The notes below the pieces were generated by a model. It did not search any database. It saw only the letters and a program-made list of their open reading frames with translations, and had not been told where the DNA came from. Shown piece by piece: positions 8,303-16,215 of a stretch of 40,590 nucleotides of DNA. Source of the stretch: a bacterium (GTDB lineage: Bacteria; Bdellovibrionota_C; UBA2361; RFPC01); contig RFPC01000017.1 of assembly GCA_009926305.1 (NCBI GenBank), positions 1-40,590 of the forward strand, in the 5' to 3' direction. Numbering within the stretch: the stretch's first letter is position 1; the number at the start of each line of letters is the position of its first letter. Both the position numbers and the translations under genes were made by a program.

Positions 8303-9421
8303 ATGCAATTTTCAGAAATACGTCGGAAAATACTTAATGATCAATTGCCCCTGAATGCTGAAGAAGGAGTATGGCTTTACTCATCTGCAACTCTTCTCCA
8401 GCTAGGCCAATTAGCAAACGAAATTCGAGAAAAATTACATGGAGATAGAACGTATTACAATTGGAATCTCCATCTAAACTCGACAAATGTATGTAAATCA
8501 GACTGTCTATTCTGTTCTTTTGCCAGACTAAAAACGGGAATGCCACAGGCATATACCATGGATCTTCACACTGCCAAGCGATGGATTACAGAACGGTATC
8601 GGCCGGGAATGACAGAGATTCACATTGTTAATGGAAATAATCCTGATCTTCCATTTGAATACTATTGTGAACTCCTAAAAATGATCAGAGCAGAATTTCC
8701 TAAACTGCATATTAAGGCGTTCACTGCCGTCGAAATTCACCATTTTCATGAACAATTCGGCTTATCCTACGAAAGTATAATACAGAGCCTTATCGCTGCC
8801 GGGCTTGGCTCTCTCCCAGGGGGAGGTGCTGAGATTTTTTCTGCGAGAGTACGAAAAAAGATCTGTCGCGACAAAGCATCTGCGGAACAGTGGCTAGAAG
8901 TTCATCGCACCGCTCATCGCCTCGGACTGCGGTCAAACTGTACGATGCTTTATGGGACAGTCGAACGGCCACAAGAGATTGTTGAGCACTTGATTCAGCT
9001 GCGAACACTTCAAGAAGAAACAGGAGGTTTTCAGACCTTCATTCCCCTTGCTTTTCATAATGAGGGAAACCGAATGGAACGTTTACCCGCTCCTACTGGT
9101 AGTGATGATCTCCGAATAATGGCCTTAAGTCGGATCCTTCTCAACAACATCCCGCATATTAAGGCTTACTGGGTTATGCTGGGTATTAAGACCGCACAAA
9201 TTGCCCAACACTTTGGAGCGAATGACTTTGATGGAACCGTAACGGAAGAAAAAATCTATCACATGGCAGGCTCAGACTCTCCTCAGAAACTCACCATAGA
9301 GGATATTCAGAGAATAATCGTTAGCACAAATCGGATTCCCATCGAACGAGACACCCTCTATCGAGAGGTTCAAGGGGAACAGGATTCTGGGACACAACTC
9401 GCTACGAGACATTGTGCCTAA
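8303..9421 (+). CDS. mqnE: Aminodeoxyfutalosine synthase (radical SAM) MqnE
   Basis: Catalyses the second step of futalosine menaquinone synthesis, joining enolpyruvylated benzoate to SAM-derived adenosine by radical chemistry. The radical-SAM cluster motif CKSDCLFC has Cys at 64, 68 and 71. AFTAVEIHHF and LPGGGAEIF are typical of MqnE; the paralogue MqnC differs there. The ATG at 8303 is chosen because the product then begins like other MqnE proteins; a TTG at 8249 would overlap the TPR stop by 14 nt and add 18 residues. No partner (mqnA, B, C, D) is in the window, so the pathway is scattered, but ubiA, ubiX and ubiE-type genes lie immediately across the divergent spacer. Confidence 0.94.
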   Translation: MQFSEIRRKILNDQLPLNAEEGVWLYSSATLLQLGQLANEIREKLHGDRTYYNWNLHLNSTNVCKSDCLFCSFARLKTGMPQAYTMDLHTAKRWITERYRPGMTEIHIVNGNNPDLPFEYYCELLKMIRAEFPKLHIKAFTAVEIHHFHEQFGLSYESIIQSLIAAGLGSLPGGGAEIFSARVRKKICRDKASAEQWLEVHRTAHRLGLRSNCTMLYGTVERPQEIVEHLIQLRTLQEETGGFQTFIPLAFHNEGNRMERLPAPTGSDDLRIMALSRILLNNIPHIKAYWVMLGIKTAQIAQHFGANDFDGTVTEEKIYHMAGSDSPQKLTIEDIQRIIVSTNRIPIERDTLYREVQGEQDSGTQLATRHCA

Positions 9422-9669
9422 ACTCGCTGTAACGGATAGAGGAGCCACAGAGGGTCTCGTAAGCTCTCAGATAGGGTTAGCTCGAAACACGTACATATAT
9501 GTATCTAGACAATAGAAACGACAACAGACAGTCTATACGATAGAGATAGTGGCGTGGAGAAGACAAATAGAATATTTTGTTCTCTGTGCTACTCATAAGT
9601 GCATCCAACTCAGGTTTCTCCGTGCGAAAAGCGACTGGAGAAAGGCTGAATAATCCATCAGGAGCAAAA

Positions 9670-11178
9670 GTGTCCGAAGACCTACTGAACAAAGTCGTAT
9701 CTCTTGCCAAAAGAAGAGGGTTTATATTTCAGAGTAGTGAGATTTATGGGGGACTAAAAAGTGCCTACGACTACGGCCCATTAGGAGTTGAGCTTAAGCG
9801 AAATATTTCGAACTGCTGGTGGGAGTCGATGGTTCATGCCCGAGAAGATGTTGTTGGGCTTGATGCTGCTATCTTCATGCATCCAAGGGTCTGGAAGGCA
9901 AGTGGTCACTTGGCGGAATTCTCTGACCCCTTAGTAGACTGCTTGAACTGCGGCGGTCGTTTCCGCGCTGACAAAGCTCCGACACTGCCTCCTGAATCTC
10001 CTGTAACTTTCCGAGCAGGCGGGAAGTCCGACGGCGATGAGCTTCAAGGAACGGTCAGTGACCGCGGATATATCTGTCCTCTCTGTAATTGTCCGAACCT
10101 TTCGGCCGAACGTCAATTCAATCTTATGTTTCGTACGTCTATTGGACCAGTAGATCCGCTAGATAAAGCAATAAAGAAAATTGTGCATGGACGAATGAAT
10201 GCCAAGGAGATTCGAAAGACGGTTGAAGAAGCCCTGCAACCATCAGCAATTTACCTGCGCCCAGAGACCGCCCAGGCAATATTTGTTCAATATCAGAATG
10301 TACAACAGAGCTTGGGAATGAAGATTCCATTTGGGATCGCACAAATAGGAAAAGCTTTTCGGAATGAGATTATCACTGAGAAGTTTATTTTTCGAACCTG
10401 TGAATTTGAGCAGATGGAGCTTGAGTTCTTCGTAGAACCTGGCACTGAAGGCGACTGGCTTGACTACTGGTCAAAAGCTCGCATGCAATGGTGGCAAACA
10501 TTTGCTAATTCAACTGAGAATTTTCGCCTGAGACCGCATGAAGCTGATGAGCTGGCTCATTATGCCTCAGCTTGCTATGACATCGAATATGCTTATCCGT
10601 GGGGCTGGGATGAGCTGGAAGGCATCGCATCACGAACAGACTATGACCTTCGAAAACACTCAGAAGAATCTGGCAGCAAGTTGCACTTCTTTGATCAGCA
10701 AAAAGAGGACCCTGAAACAGGTAAACCAGGATATCGGTATATCCCATATGTTATTGAGCCTTCTGCTGGTTTAACGAGAGGACTCCTCGTGTATCTCCTC
10801 GATGCGTATACGGAAGAAGGAGGCAAAGATGCCGATGGAAATGATAAGATTCGAAAGGTTCTGAAGCTTCACCCAAGGCTTGCACCGATCAAAGCCGCAA
10901 TTCTCCCTCTTGTAAAAAAGGAAGGGCTGCCAGAAAGAGCAGAGAAACTTTCGTTAGAGTTCTTTCAGTCGGGAATCAACGCACGCTTTGATGCCCAACA
11001 GTCTATTGGAAAACGATACGCAAAACACGATGAGATCGGCACACCCTTTTGCATCACTGTTGATCACCAAACACTAGAAGATGAGACAGTCACTATCCGA
11101 GATAGAGACTCGACCGAGCAACAGAGAATATCGGCGAGTCAAGCGGTACAGTTTGTTTTAGACGGCCTTAAGAAGTAA
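9670..11178 (+). CDS. glyS: Glycyl-tRNA synthetase, single-chain class II type
   Basis: Charges tRNA-Gly with glycine. The chain shows the GlyRS start (SLAKRRGF followed by SSEIYGG and YDYGPLG), a Cys-rich insertion with CLNC and CPLC pairs, motif 2 with FRNEI, EFEQMELEFF, a motif 3 region ending in GLTRG, and a C-terminal anticodon-binding domain. This is the alpha2 GlyQS form, not the alpha2beta2 form of E. coli. I place the start at GTG 9670 because AGGAG lies five bases upstream and the protein then aligns; the open frame back to a TTG at 9577 adds 31 unsupported residues. It is a single-gene unit with a 248-nt upstream spacer; I found no T-box or attenuator there. Confidence 0.95.
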   Translation: MSEDLLNKVVSLAKRRGFIFQSSEIYGGLKSAYDYGPLGVELKRNISNCWWESMVHAREDVVGLDAAIFMHPRVWKASGHLAEFSDPLVDCLNCGGRFRADKAPTLPPESPVTFRAGGKSDGDELQGTVSDRGYICPLCNCPNLSAERQFNLMFRTSIGPVDPLDKAIKKIVHGRMNAKEIRKTVEEALQPSAIYLRPETAQAIFVQYQNVQQSLGMKIPFGIAQIGKAFRNEIITEKFIFRTCEFEQMELEFFVEPGTEGDWLDYWSKARMQWWQTFANSTENFRLRPHEADELAHYASACYDIEYAYPWGWDELEGIASRTDYDLRKHSEESGSKLHFFDQQKEDPETGKPGYRYIPYVIEPSAGLTRGLLVYLLDAYTEEGGKDADGNDKIRKVLKLHPRLAPIKAAILPLVKKEGLPERAEKLSLEFFQSGINARFDAQQSIGKRYAKHDEIGTPFCITVDHQTLEDETVTIRDRDSTEQQRISASQAVQFVLDGLKK

Positions 11179-11235
11179 GCCCCCAAGAGGAGGATTCCTG
11201 TGTCCCTCACTCACTAATCTTCAGGCAACGCCGTA

Positions 11236-11271
11236 CTGTTACCTAAGAAGTACCTGTTACCTAAGAAGTAC
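11236..11271. repeat. Perfect 18-bp tandem duplication in the glyS-sppA spacer
   Basis: CTGTTACCTAAGAAGTAC occurs twice head-to-tail with no mismatch (11236-11253 and 11254-11271). It lies in the 222-nt spacer between the convergent glyS and sppA genes. No coding or terminator role is visible. Confidence 0.9.
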
Positions 11272-11400
11272 TCGGGCATGCTCACGAAAAGGAGACCCGA
11301 AAGAAACGAGTTGGTTATACGTACAAGAGTGGGAAAGACATTCATTCTTGCACGAGAACCAATATCTTAGGCCACAAAGAATGCTGACAACGCGGCCCTC

Positions 11401-12291
11401 TTATCGCAACTCGAGTCTGGGGGAAATACTATTTAGCAAGTCTGCGAAAACTCCTTCCCGAAAAAACTTCTTCAATTGAGAGAATTGATCTTTCTCATAA
11501 ATGAGATTTGGGATGGCTTCTTGATCAAGTGGCACTCCTGCCATTTCATAGATCTCTCGACTGGCATCATAGATTGTGCCATACCCATCAATCATCCCAT
11601 ACTCAAGGGCTTCCGAGCCAAGAATAATTCGCCCGTCTCCAATGGAATCGACGACATCCCGCTCAATTCCACGACCCGACACAACTGCATCCACGAACTC
11701 CTCTCTTACTTTATCAACTGATGCCTGCAAGAAATCCCTATCACTCTTGGTCATGGGGCGAAACGAATTCCCGACATCCTTGAGCTCGCCACTCTTGATG
11801 GTAATCATCTGAAAACCATACTGATCGGCAATTTTCGAGAAGTTGGGCAACTGTAAGATTACACCGATAGAACCTGTTAATGTCCCAGGTTGAGCCAAGA
11901 TTTTCTTAGCTCCTAATGCTGCATAGAGCCCTCCAGAAGCTGCAACGGAGCCCATTACTGCAATGGTTGGCTTGCGCTCTGCTAATGCTCTAACAGTTGA
12001 ATAAATGGCCTGCGATGGCCCAACAGCTCCGCCAGGTGAATTAATATCAAGAACGATTCCAAGGACATCATCATTGGCGCTATGTTTATAGAGTTCCTCG
12101 AGGATTTTCTTCGAATCGATTATCATCCCTTCAATTTCGACTACTGCAACTCCCTTCGCCGATTTTACCGGGGCTTTTACGGCTGAACCGGATATTGCGC
12201 CCACAAGTCCCGCTAAAAGAAATGGAATGCAAAATGCGAGGACTACTGCCCCTGTAATAAATTTGGCTAGCCAAGTTAAGTATCCCTTCAT
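11401..12291 (-). CDS. sppA: Signal peptide peptidase SppA, 36-kDa type
   Basis: Membrane-anchored serine protease that degrades cleaved signal peptides. From Met at 12291 the protein is 296 aa with one N-terminal membrane segment (about 8-33). SPGG follows in the ClpP-like fold. The nucleophile is Ser119 in VAASGG and the general base Lys171 in GELKDVG; their 52-residue spacing equals that in Bacillus SppA. The open frame back to 12477 is not used: the ATG at 12291 overlaps the stop of the preceding gene by one base (TAATG) and has AGGGAG upstream. It is the last gene of the minus-strand cluster that includes gmhA. Confidence 0.93.
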   Translation of the reverse strand: MKGYLTWLAKFITGAVVLAFCIPFLLAGLVGAISGSAVKAPVKSAKGVAVVEIEGMIIDSKKILEELYKHSANDDVLGIVLDINSPGGAVGPSQAIYSTVRALAERKPTIAVMGSVAASGGLYAALGAKKILAQPGTLTGSIGVILQLPNFSKIADQYGFQMITIKSGELKDVGNSFRPMTKSDRDFLQASVDKVREEFVDAVVSGRGIERDVVDSIGDGRIILGSEALEYGMIDGYGTIYDASREIYEMAGVPLDQEAIPNLIYEKDQFSQLKKFFREGVFADLLNSISPRLELR

Positions 12292-12725
12292 TACGAGAAT
12301 CTCCCTAAATAGGTTATGAGCAATATAGCAAGGAGCACCGCACTCGATACTCCATGGATTATTCCCAAGTGAGCACGCTTGAGAACCTCTCCCCGACCTA
12401 ATCGAGCCATCTGCTGCGATAAAAATACTGTTAATCCGAACAGAAGAACTACTAACGTCAGCTTGGTATGAAACCATCCTTGCTGAAAATATACGCTGCC
12501 TGCTCCCGATACAACATTGGCCACTCCTGTAACGAGCACGACAACCATACCTCCAAGGACAAAGCCCTTCCAGAGCGCCTTGACCGCCGCATACAGATCG
12601 CCCTGACCAAGAGACGAGCTCAGATTTTCATGGGTGGTGTAGACTCGCAAGACTCTACTGAGACAAACCAAGCCACCAACCCAAAAGACGATTCCTAAAA
12701 TATGAATGGAAAGGGATATCTGCAC
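12291..12725 (-). CDS. CopD/HemJ-like four-helix membrane protein
   Basis: A small integral membrane protein with four hydrophobic helices, a His in the first (SIHILGIVFWVGG) and a WFHTKL motif before the third. This matches the CopD/HemJ superfamily, whose members bind haem or copper or oxidise protoporphyrinogen IX. It lacks enough HemJ-specific sequence for me to name it hemJ. GTG at 12725 is preferred as start because GAGGTG lies six bases upstream; the frame extends back to a TTG at 12752. The stop shares one base with the sppA start, so the two are translationally coupled. Confidence 0.75.
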   Translation of the reverse strand: MQISLSIHILGIVFWVGGLVCLSRVLRVYTTHENLSSSLGQGDLYAAVKALWKGFVLGGMVVVLVTGVANVVSGAGSVYFQQGWFHTKLTLVVLLFGLTVFLSQQMARLGRGEVLKRAHLGIIHGVSSAVLLAILLITYLGRFS

Positions 12726-12748
12726 AGCATTCACCTCAAAAAAGAAAC

Positions 12749-12874
12749 TCAATAGAAAGCGAAGAGTAGAATAACAATAAATGGCTCATTTCCGCATTGA
12801 GAATTTACAGGAATCTCAAAAAATGGGGGCTTGTCCAACTCACCCAACGGCAACTTGGCATGATCAAAAGGCAT
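12749..12874 (-). CDS. Possible tiny ORF between gmhA and the CopD/HemJ-like gene (41 aa)
   Basis: An ATG at 12874 opens 41 codons that fill most of the space between gmhA and the membrane-protein gene. The predicted peptide begins MPFDHAKLPLGELDKPPFFE, contains one Cys, and ends in a hydrophobic stretch (FIVILLFAFY). Composition looks protein-like and the frame stays open upstream almost to the gmhA stop, but there is no good Shine-Dalgarno at normal distance (GAGGAG lies about 20 bases away). I do not recognise it. It may be a real small protein, a remnant of a larger gene, or chance. Confidence 0.3.
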   Translation of the reverse strand: MPFDHAKLPLGELDKPPFFEIPVNSQCGNEPFIVILLFAFY

Positions 12875-12909
12875 CTCAGGGTTGAAGACTGGCTCCTCAG
12901 CAAAGCAGC

Positions 12910-13473
12910 TTAGGCGCTAGGCCTTTCCAAAAACTCACAGAAGGCATGGATGAGAGTAATGTGCACTTCCTGAATTCGATCGGTCTCTTGCGAAGGCACG
13001 ACAAGTGCGTGCTTCACCATATTTACCAGTTCTCCACCATCCTTACCAAGTAGACCAATCGTCGGGGCATTGAGTGCATTAGCAACCTCTACCGCTTTAA
13101 TTACATTCCTAGATTTTCCCGAGGTTGAAATTGCAATGAGAACATCTTTTTCCCTTAAAAACGTCTTAGCCTCCCTTTCAAAAAGGGTGTCATACGCATA
13201 GTCATTCCCCCAACACGTCAAAGTCGCTCCATCCATAAAATGATGAGCCCGAATTCCAGGTCGCTCCCTCTTATAACGAGCTACGAGTTCTTCCCGAAAG
13301 TGCATTGCATCACATGCAGAACCACCGTTCCCACAGATATAAACCGTTCCACCACTCTCAACAGACACTTGAATTTCTTGGGCTGCCCGCTGCCAGGCCT
13401 GTAAGAATCCCTCATTCTCACCAAGTTGCTGCTTCAACCTTGCCGACTCTAAAAGAAAATCCTGAGCTATCAT
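12910..13473 (-). CDS. gmhA: Phosphoheptose isomerase (sedoheptulose 7-phosphate isomerase) GmhA
   Basis: Converts sedoheptulose 7-phosphate to heptose 7-phosphate for the LPS inner core, a marker of a Gram-negative envelope. SIS-domain motifs are clear: CGNGGSACDAMHF followed by REEL with the catalytic Glu, STSGKSRN for phosphate binding, GLLGKDGG, and a C-terminal HITLIHAFCE with the catalytic His. The ATG at 13473 has AGGAG seven bases upstream and gives 187 aa, about the usual length; the ORF back to 13674 overlaps the acyl-CoA dehydrogenase gene and is not used. It lies 13 nt after that gene. Confidence 0.94.
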   Translation of the reverse strand: MIAQDFLLESARLKQQLGENEGFLQAWQRAAQEIQVSVESGGTVYICGNGGSACDAMHFREELVARYKRERPGIRAHHFMDGATLTCWGNDYAYDTLFEREAKTFLREKDVLIAISTSGKSRNVIKAVEVANALNAPTIGLLGKDGGELVNMVKHALVVPSQETDRIQEVHITLIHAFCEFLERPSA

Positions 13474-13486
13474 TCTTATTCTCCTG

Positions 13487-14590
13487 TTAAGAACATCGTG
13501 TTTCCTGAGAAGAATGCTCCATAATGCTCGCCGCACTGCAGATTTCCTCTCGTTCTTCATGGGAAAGGCGATAAAGCGACTGGTACATGCAAGCTCGTCG
13601 AAGAAACAAATGTAACGGAAACTCCCAGGTAAATCCGATTCCTCCATGGAGTTGAATACACTTTTCGACGACAACCGGAATACGTTCTAGGGCTGCGGAA
13701 AGCGTTACCAGCGCAACGGACTCCCGTTGTCTATCCCCTCTGTCAAACATCTTTCCAAGAAAAAAGATAAGCGCTTCAAGCTCACGGACTTGAAGATACG
13801 TATTGGCTAGCGCATGACTAACCCCCTGAAAGCATCCTACAGGCACCCCAAACTGCCTTCTCTCACTCACGAAGTCTCGTGTCATTGAGAGAACTCTTTC
13901 TCCAATCCCCAGAAGCTCTGCTGCAACAAGAAATCGAATAATAGCTTTCCACTCTTGCCCCGATATATTCTTGCATGGAAGAGCTTTCTGCTTCGGAACC
14001 GAATACCTCCCTCTCGGAAGCATCCTCTCCAGCGACTTCGTCGGTGACAGATCACTCAAATCTGTACTCTCTCGGAAAAGATATACGCTGTCTTCAAGGC
14101 AACAGAGATATCCAATGCAATCTGAACGACGAACTACACCATTCATAATCCCATCTATAAAAAACGTATCTCCATCTTTTGAAACAGATAATTGTTGTTC
14201 GGAAGGGGGAATGATTGCCACAGTTTTTAGGCCGTTCCTGAGGGCATCAACAGATCCTTCGCCCAAAAAATCTAGTAGTGCCGTATTGTGGTCCTCGTTC
14301 GAAAGGAATGAGCAAAATAATGGGCCTGTTAGTAAACTCTCAACTAAAGACTCAGGGAGGAGATACTCTCCAGTTTGACGCTGCACATTGCCCAGAAGAG
14401 AAAATGGATTATCTTCTTTCGATAATTCTTGAAAGAACTCAAAAAATCCTATTTTCCGCATCTCTTCCCAAAGCGTGCTATCAGATGTGACCTCGTCCTC
14501 AAGTCGTGCATAGAGGTAGTCAGTAGTGATCTCTGATTTAAGAAATCTTTCTACCAGCTCAATCAGCTCAATGTGCTCTGGTTGCTCCAT
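13487..14590 (-). CDS. Divergent acyl-CoA dehydrogenase-family protein
   Basis: An FAD-dependent acyl-CoA dehydrogenase-like chain (367 aa). The C-terminal helical domain is well conserved: ERRQFGVPVG near 250, LAN, and QLHGGIGFTWEFPLHLFLRR near 325-345. The N-terminal and middle domains are degenerate, and I cannot find the usual FAD-contact motifs in the beta domain. This resembles one subunit of paired dehydrogenases (as in some FadE heterodimers), where one chain is partly non-catalytic. No partner gene is visible. It lies between a DUF59 gene and gmhA on the same strand. Substrate unknown; catalytic competence is doubtful. Confidence 0.8.
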   Translation of the reverse strand: MEQPEHIELIELVERFLKSEITTDYLYARLEDEVTSDSTLWEEMRKIGFFEFFQELSKEDNPFSLLGNVQRQTGEYLLPESLVESLLTGPLFCSFLSNEDHNTALLDFLGEGSVDALRNGLKTVAIIPPSEQQLSVSKDGDTFFIDGIMNGVVRRSDCIGYLCCLEDSVYLFRESTDLSDLSPTKSLERMLPRGRYSVPKQKALPCKNISGQEWKAIIRFLVAAELLGIGERVLSMTRDFVSERRQFGVPVGCFQGVSHALANTYLQVRELEALIFFLGKMFDRGDRQRESVALVTLSAALERIPVVVEKCIQLHGGIGFTWEFPLHLFLRRACMYQSLYRLSHEEREEICSAASIMEHSSQETRCS

Positions 14591-14626
14591 CTTTGATATC
14601 TGCCCCTTACCGTTCTTGATATTTCA

Positions 14627-14917
14627 CTAAACAAGACCCATGAGAGCTTTTACCTCCTCATTCGGCTTCCATGGAGGTTCAAAAACAACTCGCACTTCGA
14701 CCTCGTCGACCTCCTCAAGCTTACACACTTCAGAACGCACCTGCTCCACTAATGTTGGGCCTGATGGGCAAAGCGGTGTAGTAAAGGTCATATCAATCTC
14801 AACGGTTCGTTCATCAATTCGGATATCGTAAATCAGTCCTAGAAACCACAGATCCAAAAACAAATCTGGATCTTCGATCGTTTGTAAGACTGCTATGATC
14901 TCCTCTTCTGTAATCAC
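14627..14917 (-). CDS. MIP18/DUF59-family protein (PaaD/SufT-like)
   Basis: A 96-aa single-domain protein of the MIP18 (DUF59) family, which takes part in Fe-S cluster assembly or loading of oxygenases. It shows EDPDLFLDLWFLGLIYDI near the N-terminus, mTFTTPLCPSGP with the conserved CP pair in the middle, and FEPPWKP near the end, all family hallmarks. The start is a GTG at 14917 with AAAGGA upstream. It lies 95 nt after meaB and 36 nt before the acyl-CoA dehydrogenase gene, on the same strand. Which target it serves is unknown. Confidence 0.85.
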   Translation of the reverse strand: MITEEEIIAVLQTIEDPDLFLDLWFLGLIYDIRIDERTVEIDMTFTTPLCPSGPTLVEQVRSEVCKLEEVDEVEVRVVFEPPWKPNEEVKALMGLV

Positions 14918-15012
14918 AGAAATTTTCCTTTGCAGATAGCCTTTGACTTTAAGGAGTATGACAGCCCATGGGCAGGACAGGCAAGTCGTTTCAACCAGCT
15001 CTTCACCAGGCT

Positions 15013-15990
15013 TTAGCCTTTCTCCTTCTTACTTGATTGATCCCGATAAGTGGCATAGAGCCTCTCAAACGCTTCAGGAAAGGTTATTTCTCTTTTTACG
15101 AGCTGAATCGCAGAGTCTTTCAAAATATCCTGGCACGAGAGCTCAATCTCTTCTCGAATATCATCCAGAAACAACTGAAGTAGCCGCTGCTCCGTGAGAT
15201 CAGCGGCCCGACGCTGTCCCAGCTTGCTCGAATGAAGCCAACTCTTGTGCTCAGACATCGACTGTCTTGCAGCAGTTATTCCCTCACTTTTAGTGGCAAC
15301 CGTTCTAACAATCGGAGGAATCCAACCATCTGGCTGAACTTCAACAAGACTCAATAAGACATGCAGGTCTTTCTCGAGAATATCCGCACCAAACAGATCG
15401 CTTTTATTAATAATAAAGAGATCCGCTATCTCCAAGATTCCTGCCTTAAGTGACTGCACACTATCTCCCATCCCAGGGACCAATACTACGCAACACGTAT
15501 CAGCACTTCGAACGATATCGACCTCCGCCTGCCCTACACCAACCGTTTCAATGATAATTACGTCAAAAGGCGCACTTTGCAGAATCAATAAGGCATCATG
15601 GGTACCACGACTAATACCCCCAAGCGCTCCTCGAGTTGCCATACTTCGAACAAATACAGAATCCTTCGCTAAGGCAGAGACCATCCGTATTCTATCACCC
15701 AATACCGCACCACCAGAGAATGGACTCGAGGGATCAATCGCTATAACTGCTACCCGTTTTCCCTCAGACGCCCACTCATAGGCAAGCTGATCAACAAGGC
15801 TTGATTTCCCTGCCCCGGGGGAACCTGTAACCCCTATGACATGCGCACTTTTCTTACGATTTGGGAGTTTTGTTAAAAGGTGTCGAGCTCGTGGAACACG
15901 ATTCTCAGCAAGCGTTATAAAACGCGCGATCGCTCGAATATCGCCCTTGACCACCCCATCAATAAGTTCTTGATCTGAAAAAACTCCCAT
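15013..15990 (-). CDS. meaB: Methylmalonyl-CoA mutase-associated GTPase MeaB
   Basis: G-protein chaperone that gates cobalamin loading and protects methylmalonyl-CoA mutase. Walker A is GSPGAGKSS at 56-64; GGAVLGDRIRM, ETVGVGQ (switch and Walker B region) and NKSD for guanine recognition follow, and the C-terminal helical dimerisation arm is present. Length (325 aa) is normal. The mutase genes are not in the window. It heads a minus-strand run with the DUF59, acyl-CoA dehydrogenase and gmhA genes, so acyl-CoA metabolism may be a shared theme of the first three (inference). Confidence 0.94.
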   Translation of the reverse strand: MGVFSDQELIDGVVKGDIRAIARFITLAENRVPRARHLLTKLPNRKKSAHVIGVTGSPGAGKSSLVDQLAYEWASEGKRVAVIAIDPSSPFSGGAVLGDRIRMVSALAKDSVFVRSMATRGALGGISRGTHDALLILQSAPFDVIIIETVGVGQAEVDIVRSADTCCVVLVPGMGDSVQSLKAGILEIADLFIINKSDLFGADILEKDLHVLLSLVEVQPDGWIPPIVRTVATKSEGITAARQSMSEHKSWLHSSKLGQRRAADLTEQRLLQLFLDDIREEIELSCQDILKDSAIQLVKREITFPEAFERLYATYRDQSSKKEKG

Positions 15991-16160
15991 GCGTCTCTAT
16001 CCCCGCTGGTACACCAACAGCTGTATTATTAATCAATCGGGTCTAAGAAAAAATAATTGATTATGATGAAATCTAACGGATCTTCCGCCAAAAGACCACT
16101 ATCCGTAACATCCTAAATTTTGAGGAACTCAGAAAATTATCCTCATAGAATATAGAAATA

Positions 16161-16190
16161 CCGTGGAAGAGACCCCCATCTCTTCCACGG
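16161..16190 (-). terminator. Hairpin terminator after flgE
   Basis: A perfect 12-bp stem, CCGTGGAAGAGA (16161-16172) and its complement (16179-16190), with a 6-nt loop, lies 26 nt beyond the flgE stop. On the minus strand it is followed by a T-rich but interrupted tract (TATTTCTATATT), so intrinsic termination is likely though not textbook. It fits the 3' end of the flagellar operon. Confidence 0.75.
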
Positions 16191-16215
16191 CACCTGGGTG
16201 TGAGGTAAAAATTAT

